Source: Chryseobacterium nakagawai (lineage in GTDB: Bacteria > Bacteroidota > Bacteroidia > Flavobacteriales > Weeksellaceae). From it: 64,000 nucleotides of DNA. Below the pieces are notes generated by a model that was not told the origin of the DNA, ran no database searches, and saw only the letters and a program-made list of their open reading frames with translations. Positions 27,392 to 38,200 of the stretch are shown in pieces. How positions within the stretch are numbered: the stretch's first letter is position 1; each line of letters begins with the position of its first letter. The DNA lies in contig NZ_LR134386.1 in assembly GCF_900637665.1 (NCBI RefSeq), forward strand, positions 3,836,501 to 3,900,500, written 5' to 3'. Both the position numbers and the translations under genes were made by a program.

Positions 27392-27862
27392 TTATGGGAT
27401 ATGCTGGATAAGTTCCAGAATATATACATCCTCCCCATCTTTTCGTTCTCCTGTAAATGCGAAACCTACAGAAGTATAAAGAGATATTGCACGGATGTTG
27501 TCGGGATCAAGCCCAATGTGAATCTGCTCTATATTTCCACTTCTTTTTACGTGTTCTATAAAAGTGTGGAATGCTTTTTTTCCGTACCCCTTACCTTGAT
27601 ATTGATGATCGATCATATATCTCAGGACCCAAAAGTTTCCATTGTCCTTAAAATAAGGCCCAGACATGATAAAACCGATCAGTATTTTATCACTGTATAT
27701 AGCCTGTGGATTCAATAGCGGATAATATTTGGATTCTGCAATAGATACTGAATTGCTGCATAAAAATTCTTCATCAAACGTGAGGACTCCATTTTTATTG
27801 GTGGTCAACAGACATACATCATAAAAGTTGTCCGCTGTTATTTCTTGTAAGGTTATTTCCAT
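27392..27862 (-). CDS. GNAT family N-acetyltransferase (polyamine acetyltransferase-like)
   Basis: A 156-residue acetyltransferase. The acetyl-CoA loop appears in IDHQYQGKGYGKKAFHTFIE (Q-x-x-G-x-G), and the end of the fold in DPDNIRAISLYTSVGFAFTG. The first residues, ITLQEITADNFYDVCLL, match the group that includes PaiA/BltD-like spermidine acetyltransferases. It is located 31 bp downstream of the PLP enzyme gene in the same direction, so the two may be expressed together. Confidence 0.88.
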   Translation of the reverse strand: MEITLQEITADNFYDVCLLTTNKNGVLTFDEEFLCSNSVSIAESKYYPLLNPQAIYSDKILIGFIMSGPYFKDNGNFWVLRYMIDHQYQGKGYGKKAFHTFIEHVKRSGNIEQIHIGLDPDNIRAISLYTSVGFAFTGERKDGEDVYILELIQHIP

Positions 27863-27893
27863 ATTGATCGTAATATTTTTATATCATCAACAA

Positions 27894-28871
27894 TTAAGTC
27901 AGCTCTTTGGCAAATGTAAAAACAGCAGGCAGCCCTCCTGTATGCCAGAATAAAACATTAGTATGTGCTGGTAGTTTTTTATTTTTCAAAAAATCCAGCA
28001 TTCCATAAAATGCCCTTCCTGTATAAACGGGATCTAAAAGAATGCCCTCATTTTTTGCAAGTTCATCAATGGCAAATCTTTCATTAGCTGTTAAGACCCC
28101 ATATCCTGCAGTATCATAATCCCTGTTGAGAACTATTTCTGAAGGTTCAATCTTTTTGTTGATATTAAGGTTTGCTATTATTTCCTGAACAATTCTAAAA
28201 ACAACCTCTTCCAGGGAAACTCCATTGGTTTCTTCTTTATCTATACTAATGGGGATGAGTTCTGCTTTTAGATCATACAAAGCTTTTCCGGCAGTTAACC
28301 CGGCCTGCATTCCGCCAGAACTTGAAGCAAAAAAAATATAATCTATTGTCAGCTCTTTTTCGGCAAGTTGTTTTTTCAGCTCCTCTACGGCATGTACAAA
28401 TCCTAAAGCTCCTGTGGAATTTGAGCCACCATAGGGAATGATAAAACATTTATTTCCCTGGTGTTCCAGGGTTTCTTTTAAAAGTTTTATATCTTCTCCT
28501 TTTCTGTTGTCACCTGTAAAATGTATGGATGCTCCAAGCAATGAAGACAACAGTAGATTTCCATCGTATGTATCAGGTTTCTCACCACCAAGAAGCAGAT
28601 GACATTGCAGACCCATTTTAGCACAAGCCGCCGCTGTCTGCCTGCAATGATTAGATTGTTGTGCTCCCGCAGTGATTACGGTATCACAGCCTTCATCCAA
28701 TGCCTGTTGGATTAAAAACTCTAGTTTTCTGGTTTTGTTTCCGCCAGAGGCTAAGCCAGTGTTGTCATCTCTTTTAATGTAAATAGTGTAATCAGGATAT
28801 AACTTTGACAGGTTTTTCAGCTGTTGAAATGGCGTTGGAAAAAAGCCCAAGTCTATCTTATTGTTGTTCAT
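27894..28871 (-). CDS. PLP-dependent D-cysteine desulfhydrase / ACC deaminase family
   Basis: A 325-residue fold-type II PLP enzyme. The cofactor lysine lies in ASGGNKTRKLEFL near residue 45, and the next conserved segment is ITAGAQQSNHCRQTAAA. The pyridine-nitrogen and phosphate-binding segments are IPYGGSNSTGALGFV and the C-terminal FWHTGGLPAVF. Members degrade D-cysteine to pyruvate, ammonia and sulphide or deaminate 1-aminocyclopropane-1-carboxylate; which applies here is not decidable by eye. It starts 46 bp after the hydrolase gene upstream and is followed by a GNAT gene. Confidence 0.9.
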   Translation of the reverse strand: MNNNKIDLGFFPTPFQQLKNLSKLYPDYTIYIKRDDNTGLASGGNKTRKLEFLIQQALDEGCDTVITAGAQQSNHCRQTAAACAKMGLQCHLLLGGEKPDTYDGNLLLSSLLGASIHFTGDNRKGEDIKLLKETLEHQGNKCFIIPYGGSNSTGALGFVHAVEELKKQLAEKELTIDYIFFASSSGGMQAGLTAGKALYDLKAELIPISIDKEETNGVSLEEVVFRIVQEIIANLNINKKIEPSEIVLNRDYDTAGYGVLTANERFAIDELAKNEGILLDPVYTGRAFYGMLDFLKNKKLPAHTNVLFWHTGGLPAVFTFAKELT

Positions 28872-28917
28872 ATCTTTATCTTTTGGTGTCTTTAATGTAT
28901 GATTTCTTTTTTATCCT

Positions 28918-30027
28918 CTACTTTAATTGTAAATGTAACCAATCCGATACTTCTTTCAAAACTGTTGGCGAATAAGTCTGCTCAATACGCTGGTATTCCT
29001 GAGGAGCTCCTGTATCAGACTCCTGAAATAGGTGGTTTAATCCTGGCAGTTCTTTGATCGTTGCCTGTTTGTTTTTAGCCTTTCTTAATGCTTTCTTTAT
29101 AGCCTTTAAATTCTCCTTTGGGGTAATCTGCAGATCTGTTCCGCCATTAAGAGCCAAAACCGGAATTTTCACTTTTTTTAATGTAGAAAAAGGATCATAT
29201 TTAATAAAATACTGCATCCAGGGAGTAGCATAGGTATCAATCTGTAAGTTGATGAATTCATCATCCGTCATACCATCAGGTCTTTTCAGCTTAGGATTAT
29301 TACTTATTATTTTTTCTAAACTGATTCTGATATTTTTTTTTAACTGCCCGATATCAGAGGATTTCTTCACAAGATCAAATGTTTTTCTGTTGATCTTCTC
29401 CATCCCTTTTATTTCGTCTTCATTGGTTCCCGAAGCTTCTGCGATCAGTCTCTGTTGAATTAAAAGTATTTGTTCTCCGGAAATCCCTGGACCGGCAAGC
29501 ATTACAATAAACGCAACCTCTCTTGATTTTATGGCCACTAACGGAGCGAGTAAGCCTCCTTCACTATGACCTATCAATCCAATATTTGCCGGATTGATTT
29601 CCTTTCTGGTCTTTAAATAAGCAACAGCACTTTCTACATCGGTTGCTAAATCTACCGAGGTTGCCCTTTTGAAGTCTCCTTGAGACAAAGCTGTTCCCCT
29701 GTCATCATACCGCAAAACAGCAAATCCATTTTTGGTAAGGTAATCTGACAGTACGAGAAAAGGTTTATGCCCTGCCAGTTCTTCATTTCTGTTTTGAGGA
29801 CCACTTCCGCTTATCAAAATAACTGCAGGGAAAATACCTTCCCTGCTTGGAAGCGTTAAAGTTCCCGCCAGATGTATGTCAGCCTGTTTATTTTCAAACG
29901 TAATATCTTCTGAATAATAAGAATAGGGTTTCAGAGGTTCTTGAGGTCTGTTGAGTTGAATATTCTGTGCGAAAACCGAAGTTGAAACCGACAGAATTGC
30001 GATCAGCGATAGAATAATTTTCTTCAT
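28918..30027 (-). CDS. Exported alpha/beta hydrolase (serine esterase-like)
   Basis: A 369-residue hydrolase with signal peptide IILSLIAILSVSTSVFAQ. The oxyanion region is ILISGSGPQNRNEELAGHKP, the nucleophile elbow is GLIGHSEGGLLAP, an acidic residue lies in LALNGGTDLQI and the catalytic His in KELPGLNHLFQ. The ATG at 30027 was chosen over an upstream TTG because it starts right at the signal peptide. It would hydrolyse an ester or peptide bond outside the cytoplasm. It is the first gene of a co-directional run with the PLP enzyme. Confidence 0.88.
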   Translation of the reverse strand: MKKIILSLIAILSVSTSVFAQNIQLNRPQEPLKPYSYYSEDITFENKQADIHLAGTLTLPSREGIFPAVILISGSGPQNRNEELAGHKPFLVLSDYLTKNGFAVLRYDDRGTALSQGDFKRATSVDLATDVESAVAYLKTRKEINPANIGLIGHSEGGLLAPLVAIKSREVAFIVMLAGPGISGEQILLIQQRLIAEASGTNEDEIKGMEKINRKTFDLVKKSSDIGQLKKNIRISLEKIISNNPKLKRPDGMTDDEFINLQIDTYATPWMQYFIKYDPFSTLKKVKIPVLALNGGTDLQITPKENLKAIKKALRKAKNKQATIKELPGLNHLFQESDTGAPQEYQRIEQTYSPTVLKEVSDWLHLQLK

Positions 30028-30134
30028 TTTGTTCAATTGTTTGATTAGAAAGTATCAAATGAGATTAATAGTTATTCGTAGGAAATCAAGTATCATCTCT
30101 TTAATTCCCTACGAACATGGCAGGATTTATGAAA

Positions 30135-30749
30135 CTATAAGCTGTATCCAATTTCCAATCCGAAAACTTGCCGCTTTAAGGCAGAAATAGTACTCATAGA
30201 TCCTATTCCGTATTGCGATACATAGGAAGCACTGATCTGAAAGTGTCCAACATCATAGCCACACATGGCAGCAGCACCGTAATTAAGTTGTTTCAATGGG
30301 GATTTACCTTCTGTATTTTTGCTGTACATATCCATATCACCCATTTTAGCGCTTATTCCATATCCCAGATAAGGACCTATTCCGAAAAATAATTTACCTA
30401 CACCCAATTTATATTGAAAAACCCCATAAACAGGAAGTTCAAGATCATAGGATTCTAATTTGGATTTCTCTGTGGTGAACTTATTTTCCATTTCAGAATT
30501 TCTGTAATGCAGCATTAGATCAGACTGAAGGGCAAACCAGCTGCCAAAATCATACTTTAGAAATCCTCCCACAGAGCCTCCTAATTCTGGTGAACTTTTT
30601 GAATACGCGCTCTCTGAATCGTACTTATAAAAGGTTGAATTGACCCCGCCTTTAAGTCCTAAAGACATTTTTTTTTGGGCCTTTACTGAAATGGTACCCA
30701 TAAGAAGTGTTCCTGTAGCAAAAATTGATAATATTGCCTGCTTTTTCAT
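30135..30749 (-). CDS. Outer-membrane beta-barrel protein (PorT/OMP_b-brl_2 type)
   Basis: A 204-residue exported protein with signal peptide AILSIFATGTLLMGTISVKA. The remainder alternates Gly- and aromatic-rich strands (SLGLKGGVNSTFYKYD, FGIGPYLGYGISAKMG, VFGLEIGYSL as the last strand), fitting an eight-stranded barrel. The ATG at 30749 was chosen because the frame's earlier in-frame start would put 15 residues before the signal peptide. Function beyond the porin-like fold is not known. Confidence 0.85.
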   Translation of the reverse strand: MKKQAILSIFATGTLLMGTISVKAQKKMSLGLKGGVNSTFYKYDSESAYSKSSPELGGSVGGFLKYDFGSWFALQSDLMLHYRNSEMENKFTTEKSKLESYDLELPVYGVFQYKLGVGKLFFGIGPYLGYGISAKMGDMDMYSKNTEGKSPLKQLNYGAAAMCGYDVGHFQISASYVSQYGIGSMSTISALKRQVFGLEIGYSL

Positions 30750-30940
30750 TGTGAAAAAATTTTTGATGAATAAACTGAAATTATTGTGATGCAAAACTCC
30801 GGATTGGAAACGCTTGTATGAAGTCTTTTCTGATGAACTTCAGTATCAACATGATGAAATGTGGTATTTAGTGAATTAAAATTCCACAAAAGAATACGTA
30901 TTGCATAAGTCTTAGCGAATGAATAAAAGCAGTGTGGTTG

Positions 30941-31942
30941 TTATTGATCCAAAAACGAAAGTTTTACGGTAAATTCCGTATCCGTTCTTATGACTTCAAT
31001 GGTTTTATTGTACAGGGCATATTGTTTTTGCAGGTTTTTCAGTCCTATTCCACCACAGTCAGCAGTAGTTCTCAGCTGAAGATTGTTGGAAACAGTAATT
31101 CCTTCTTCAGCTATTTCAATGCGAATCATCAAGGGATTATTATACGTGGTAATATTATGTTTTATAGCATTTTCCACAAGCAATTGCAGGCTTACAGGGA
31201 TTACTTTACGGTTCAGTTCATTTTTATTGACTACTTCCACACGCAAATTATCTCCAAACCGAATCTGTTCTAAAAATATATATGAATCCAGAAAGGCAAG
31301 TTCTTCCTGAAGGGTAACCAAAGGCCGTTCATTTGTCAGCAATAAATAGCGGTAAACTCCCGACATTTTTTTCGCAAAAAGATTCGCCTTTTCAGCATCT
31401 TGGTAGGCTAAAGAGGACAAAACATTCAGGCTGTTGAATAAAAAATGGGGATTGATCTGAGCTTTCAAAGTATCGTACTGATATTGTATTTTCTCTTTTT
31501 CCATGATGGTAATTTTATTTTCAGCATCCAGGTGTTGTTGGTTATAAAAGAAAATTTCAATGAGCAATACTACAATGCTATTCCAAAGAATAATAAAAAT
31601 CCCGGATTTAATAATTTCCGGGCTGCTCTTCAATGCAGATTCCCCTAAAAGCGAAAGATTAACCAGAAAAATCACGAATACAGAAAATAATGACGAAATA
31701 AATAAATCCAAGGCAACATGCAGGTATATATTTCTTATTTTTAAATACTTATAAATATTATTAATAATAAGAAAATCCATCCATGCAATCAATACAAAGG
31801 GAAGTAAATTGATGATAAAAAAATCTGAAAAACTTCTTTCTTTCCCAGTTAGTATCTGAAACATAAAGTAAAAGAAAACCAACAGAGTTGTCACGATGAG
31901 CACAAAGGCAATACTATGTTTTTTATCTATTTTTTTCATCAT
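30941..31942 (-). CDS. LytS-type histidine kinase
   Basis: A 333-residue sensor kinase with four hydrophobic helices in the first 130 residues and no large sensor domain. The kinase part carries the canonical His box INPHFLFNSLNVLSSLAYQD, and the N-box PVSLQLLVENAIKHNI with GGIGLKNLQKQY. The ATG at 31942 starts 2 bp after the response regulator stop, so the pair is translated from one message with the regulator first. Confidence 0.93.
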   Translation of the reverse strand: MMKKIDKKHSIAFVLIVTTLLVFFYFMFQILTGKERSFSDFFIINLLPFVLIAWMDFLIINNIYKYLKIRNIYLHVALDLFISSLFSVFVIFLVNLSLLGESALKSSPEIIKSGIFIILWNSIVVLLIEIFFYNQQHLDAENKITIMEKEKIQYQYDTLKAQINPHFLFNSLNVLSSLAYQDAEKANLFAKKMSGVYRYLLLTNERPLVTLQEELAFLDSYIFLEQIRFGDNLRVEVVNKNELNRKVIPVSLQLLVENAIKHNITTYNNPLMIRIEIAEEGITVSNNLQLRTTADCGGIGLKNLQKQYALYNKTIEVIRTDTEFTVKLSFLDQ

Positions 31943-31944
31943 TT

Positions 31945-32700
31945 TTAATGCTGTCCGTCTACCCATTTAAGAAAATCCGGTACCCGTTCACGGCTGACTA
32001 AAATTTCATGTGGGCAATCCGGCTGGAATGCCAGTTTCAATCGGCTATTGAAATATTTGGAGATTTTTTTAATCGATGTAATATTGGCAACACAATTCCG
32101 GGAAACCCGGAAAAATGTTTTTTTGTCTAATTGGGCATCAAGTTGGTTTAAGGTATAATCAATAACAAATTTCCTGTCGGAAAATGTATGCAGGAACACA
32201 ACTTTTTCCTCACTATAAAAATAGGCAATATCATTGATATCTATATGATTATAGTGGTCGCCAATCTGAATAAGAAAACGATTTTTTTTATGATGTCCCA
32301 ATAAGGCAGCCTCAATCTTTTTGTAATCAAAAGTGGGTTCTTTTTCAATATTATGACGTTGCAATTTTTTCAATGCAGCTAATAAATCTGCTTCCTCAAC
32401 AGGCTTCAACAGATAATCTATACTATTTAATTTGAAAGCCCTAATAGCATACTCGTCGTAAGCGGTTGTAAAAATGATTGGTATAGAGACTTCAATCTGT
32501 TCAAAAATTTCAAAGCAGTTACCATCAGCCAACCGGATGTCCATCAGAATAAAATCTACCTGATTATTTTTGAGAAAATGTACAGTATCCACTACGGATT
32601 CTATCCTGCCGGCCAACGTATAGTCTGGACAGAGACTTATCATCATACGTTCTAGCTCTACGTACGCAAAACGTTCATCTTCTACGATCAGATATTTCAT
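31945..32700 (-). CDS. LytTR-type response regulator
   Basis: A 251-residue regulator with receiver domain (YLIVEDERFAYVELERMM, phospho-acceptor in VDFILMDIRLADG, conserved Lys in DYLLKPVEE) and C-terminal LytTR domain (FRVSRNCVANITSIKKISK, ILVSRERVPDFLKW). It is the first gene of the regulator-kinase operon, the reverse of the gene order in the other pair at 23135-25497. Confidence 0.95.
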   Translation of the reverse strand: MKYLIVEDERFAYVELERMMISLCPDYTLAGRIESVVDTVHFLKNNQVDFILMDIRLADGNCFEIFEQIEVSIPIIFTTAYDEYAIRAFKLNSIDYLLKPVEEADLLAALKKLQRHNIEKEPTFDYKKIEAALLGHHKKNRFLIQIGDHYNHIDINDIAYFYSEEKVVFLHTFSDRKFVIDYTLNQLDAQLDKKTFFRVSRNCVANITSIKKISKYFNSRLKLAFQPDCPHEILVSRERVPDFLKWVDGQH

Positions 32701-32878
32701 ATTCTACATCATTTATTGTAAAAATACGGAATGTTCGCTTTAGAAAATCAAATTTGGGATTGAGTTTAGAATTAAGGGGATGAAATACCAAATGAGCATG
32801 ATGAAATCAATCATAGCAAAATCCGTATTTCAAAAAGTATTTCCTCAATTAAAGATTCTTTTTTGCAAGCACTGATAT

Positions 32879-33289
32879 TTAATTTAGTTTAAAAAAGAAA
32901 TATACTACTGCCACCCATTCTTTTCTAATTCCTTTTGCATACCCAATAGTACTTCGACTGCTGTTTTCTACCGTTCCATCATCTTTGACATAGCCAATGG
33001 TTGAACGGCTGCTGTTTTCTACAGTACCATCTTTTTTAACGTACCCTACGGTAGAACGGTTTTGGTTTTCTATAGTTCCATCACTTTTGATATAGCCAAT
33101 AGTACTGCGATTTTTGTTTTCTATAGTACCGTCATTCTTAATATAGCCCACTGTTGAACGGCTGCTGTTTTCTATGGTACCATCACTTTTGATATAACCT
33201 GTTGTGCTACGGCTTGCAGATTCTATAGTTTGTGCAATTACCATGGAAACGCTGAACAGAAAAAAGCTAATAAATAGTGTTTTTTTCAT
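32879..33289 (-). CDS. Secreted 17-residue-repeat protein (5-fold beta-flower type)
   Basis: A 136-residue exported protein with signal peptide LFISFFLFSVSMVIAQ. The body is about five to six copies of a 17-residue unit of the form SRSTxGYIKxDGTIENx. It matches the repeat style of small periplasmic 5-fold beta-flower proteins of Bacteroidota, in which five repeats close into a ring. The last segment, KEWVAVVYFFFKLN, is hydrophobic and may be the closing strand. A TATTTTTG -7 box lies about 50 bp upstream. Confidence 0.75.
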   Translation of the reverse strand: MKKTLFISFFLFSVSMVIAQTIESASRSTTGYIKSDGTIENSSRSTVGYIKNDGTIENKNRSTIGYIKSDGTIENQNRSTVGYVKKDGTVENSSRSTIGYVKDDGTVENSSRSTIGYAKGIRKEWVAVVYFFFKLN

Positions 33290-33338
33290 GGTTTTAAAGT
33301 TTTAATTGGTTCTTATTTTTGGGTTCACTTAAGATATT

Positions 33339-33346
33339 CAAAAATA
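33339..33346 (-). promoter_or_regulatory. -7 box of the 5-fold repeat protein gene
   Basis: The minus strand reads TATTTTTG, matching TAnnTTTG, about 50 bp before the ATG at 33289. Confidence 0.4.
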
Positions 33347-33360
33347 TTGATTAGTAAAAA

Positions 33361-33396
33361 AATATAGCGCCACTTATTTTTAAGTGACGCTATATT
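33361..33396 (-). terminator. Terminator of the one-propeller RCC1 gene
   Basis: The arms starting ATAGCGCCACTTA and TAAGTGACGCTAT pair around TTTT with one mismatch, and the stem continues through outer A-T pairs. Near-identical hairpins follow the other two RCC1 genes (35207 and 41631). Confidence 0.85.
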
Positions 33397-33438
33397 AAAT
33401 GACTTCAAAAAGAAATCTTAATGATTACAATTTAATGT

Positions 33439-35052
<1,614 letters not shown>

Positions 35053-35121
35053 GATATTGTAAATTAGCTTTTTTTAATAAAAACAACATGATTATCCATT
35101 ATAACTTTATGTTGTTTGATA

Positions 35122-35152
35122 CAAAAGTATATTTTTATTATGAATCATCAAA
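35122..35152 (-). promoter_or_regulatory. Complete Bacteroidota promoter of the one-propeller gene
   Basis: On the minus strand TTTG (35149-35152) and TACTTTTG (35122-35129) match the -33 and -7 boxes with 19 bp between them. Transcription should start near 35115, about 60 nt before the ATG. The flanking sequence is nearly the same as at 41528-41558. Confidence 0.75.
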
Positions 35153-35206
35153 TAATCAATAATAACAATAATACAGTATTAAATGTGGTAAATAAAACAT
35201 TAAAAA

Positions 35207-35236
35207 ATAGCGCCACTTATTTTTAAGTGACGCTAT
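35207..35236 (-). terminator. Terminator of the three-propeller RCC1 gene
   Basis: ATAGCGCCACTTA and TAAGTGACGCTAT pair around TTTT with one mismatch. On the minus strand the stem is followed by TTTTTTAATG. Confidence 0.85.
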
Positions 35237-35286
35237 ATTAAATGATTTCAAAAAGAAATCTTAATGATTACATTACAATTTAATGT

Positions 35287-38200
35287 TTATCGTTTGATAA
35301 CTTTTACTGTTTTTACAAAACCATTGGCTGCATTTACTTTCACCAGATAAAGCCCTGATACAAATCCGGAAACATCAATTGTTCCTTTAGTATCATCAAT
35401 TGCTTTCGCTAGTATCAGCTGTCCTGCTGCATTGTAAATGGTTACCGAATGAATCTTTTGATCAAAAGAGATCGTCAGAATATCACTTACCGGATTTGGA
35501 TACACTTTTAGCTGATCTGTCTTTGGTGTATTCTCTACAACAGCTAATACATCTTTAGGACAAGCAATAGGTGTAAAAATTGGCTTTGAAATATTGGTAC
35601 CATCCCCTATTTCTCCGTCATCATTACGACCGGTTCCTGATAAGAATCCATTGGTATTGATTAAAAGTGTAGTATATTCTCCTGCGGCAACAATTTTTCT
35701 ATCAGTAGCTGTTCCTATTTGAGTTGGATTCAATCTCACGATTTTAGTTCCATCACCTAATTGTCCATAAGTATTTCTACCCCATGTCCAAAGGGTGCCA
35801 TCTGTTTTAATTCCTACAGAAGAACTATAATTGTTAGTGCTCACATTTTTCCAGTTCGTTCCAGTTCCGATTTTCGTTGGAGTACTTTTAGAAGTGGTGG
35901 TTCCATCACCTAATTGTCCATCTGAATTATTTCCCCAGCCCCATAACGTTCCATCTGTTTTCATCCCTAACGAATGAAACCAACCAGCACTCACATTTTT
36001 CCAATCAGTAGCGGTTCCTATTTGAATAGGGCTTGATATTATTGTTGAAGTTGTAGTTCCTTCACCTACCCGTCCATTATTTGTATTTCCCCACCCCCAT
36101 AGTGTTCCATTGGTTTTGATGGCAAGAGTATGCTCAGACCCTGCTGTGATCATTTTCCAATCATTTGCAGTCCCGATTTGCACAGGTACGTTTTTATTGA
36201 TGGTAGTCCCATCGCCTAATAAACCATAATCATTAAGTCCCCAACCCCATAGTGTTCCGTCTGATTTGATTCCGAATGTATGATTATATCCAACAGCAAT
36301 GCTTACCCAGTCCGTAGCTGTCCCGATTTGTGTTGGATTATTACTTGAAGTTGTAGTTCCATCACCTAATTGTCCATGTTGATTACCTCCCCAAGCCCAT
36401 ATCGTTCCATCTGTTTTAATGGCTACGTTATGATTATATCCTGCAGCTATTTTCAGCCAGCTATTTCCGGTTCCGATTTGTGTTGGGATATTTTTTGGGC
36501 TCGTAGTTCCGTCACCAAGCTGACCACTATTATTAGCCCCCCATGACCATAATGTACCATCCGATTTTACTCCTAACGAATGAAAAGCACCTGAACTCAC
36601 GCTTTCCCAGCATCCTGTTTCATTGGTAGGAAGTGTAGTAAAGGATCCTGCCGGTATCCAATTCGTCTGATTATATCCACAACTAGATGCTACCCACCAA
36701 TAGTAAGTGGTGTTTGGCAATAAATTGGTCACATTATTACCCGCAGTAGAAGTAGTTTTCCCTTCTATTCCTCCAAACTCTGAATTTGTGCTATACATAT
36801 ATGAATACCCTCCACCAGGAGCCGGACTAGGTGCTGTCCAACCAAGAGTAGCCGAACTGGATGTAATATTAGAAGACATAAACTGACCTGGAGGATTACA
36901 AGCCGGAGGACAAGCTACCGGTGTAAATATTCTCCTTTTAAGCCTAGTCCCATCTCCTATTTCTCCCAGCTGATTATCACCAGTTCCTGCTAAAAGTCCA
37001 TTGGTATTGATCAAAAGTGTATGAGACATTCCTGCTGAAATACTTTGCCAGTTAGCAGCAGTTCCTATAAGCATAGGGGTACTTCTGTTAGTTGCTGTAC
37101 CATCTCCTAATTGCCCACTGCTATTACCTCCCCATGTCCAAAGGGTACCATCTGTTTTCAGGGCTATAGAAGAATTATTAAAGCCAGCATCAACAATTCG
37201 CCAATTGGTTTCTGTTCCGATTTGTGTTGGAGTATACTTTTCAGTTGTTGTTCCGTCTCCCAGTTCTCCTCTGAAATTGCTTCCCCATGCCCAAAGGGTA
37301 CCGTCTGTTTTGATTCCTATCGAAACGTCTCCTCCACCATCAATACTTTTCCAATTTGTTGCGGTTCCTATTTTTATTGGAGCTAATTTATCCAGCCTGG
37401 TACCATCTCCTACTTGTCCACTATTATTATATCCCCATGCCCATAGCGTTCCATCTGCTTTGATAGCTAGTGTATGATCTTGTCCTGCAGAAATACTTGC
37501 CCAGTCTGTTGCTGTTCCTATTTGTACAGGTACATTTTTCCTAATCTTTGTACCGTCTCCTAACTGTCCATAGTTATTTTCACCCCAAGCCCAAATTGTT
37601 CCATTTGATTTTAGAGCTACTGTATAATCACTACCAGCTGCAATACTTACCCAGTCTGTTGCTGTTCCAATTTTTGTTATGGTGTTTTTGTTAGTATTGG
37701 TTCCATCTCCTAATTGTCCTTCCTCATTACTCCCCCAAGCCCATAGTGTTCCATCCGTTTTGAGTGCCACAGAATGACTATGACCTGCTGCAATTTTCAA
37801 CCAATTATTATCTGTTCCGACTGGGGTTGGTTTAGAATTGTTAGTATTGGTTCCATCTCCAAATTGTCCATAGGTATTATATCCCCATGCCCAAAGTGTT
37901 CCATCTGTTTTGATGGCTAATGAATGCCCCCATCCGGCAGCGGCACTTTTCCAGCAGCTTGTATCCATGGTGGCAGGTGTAGTAAAAGAGCCTCCCGGCA
38001 CCCAATTACCCTGGCTTGATCCACAATACGATGCTACCCACCAGTAATATTTGGTACCTGGTAATAAGTTTGTCAGATCTGCAGCTGTAGAAGAAGTAGC
38101 TCCCTGTATTCCTCCAACTACTGTGTGGGTACTATAAAGATACAGATAACCTCCATTAGGTGCTGAATTTGATGCAGTCCACTTAATAGTAGCCGTTGTA

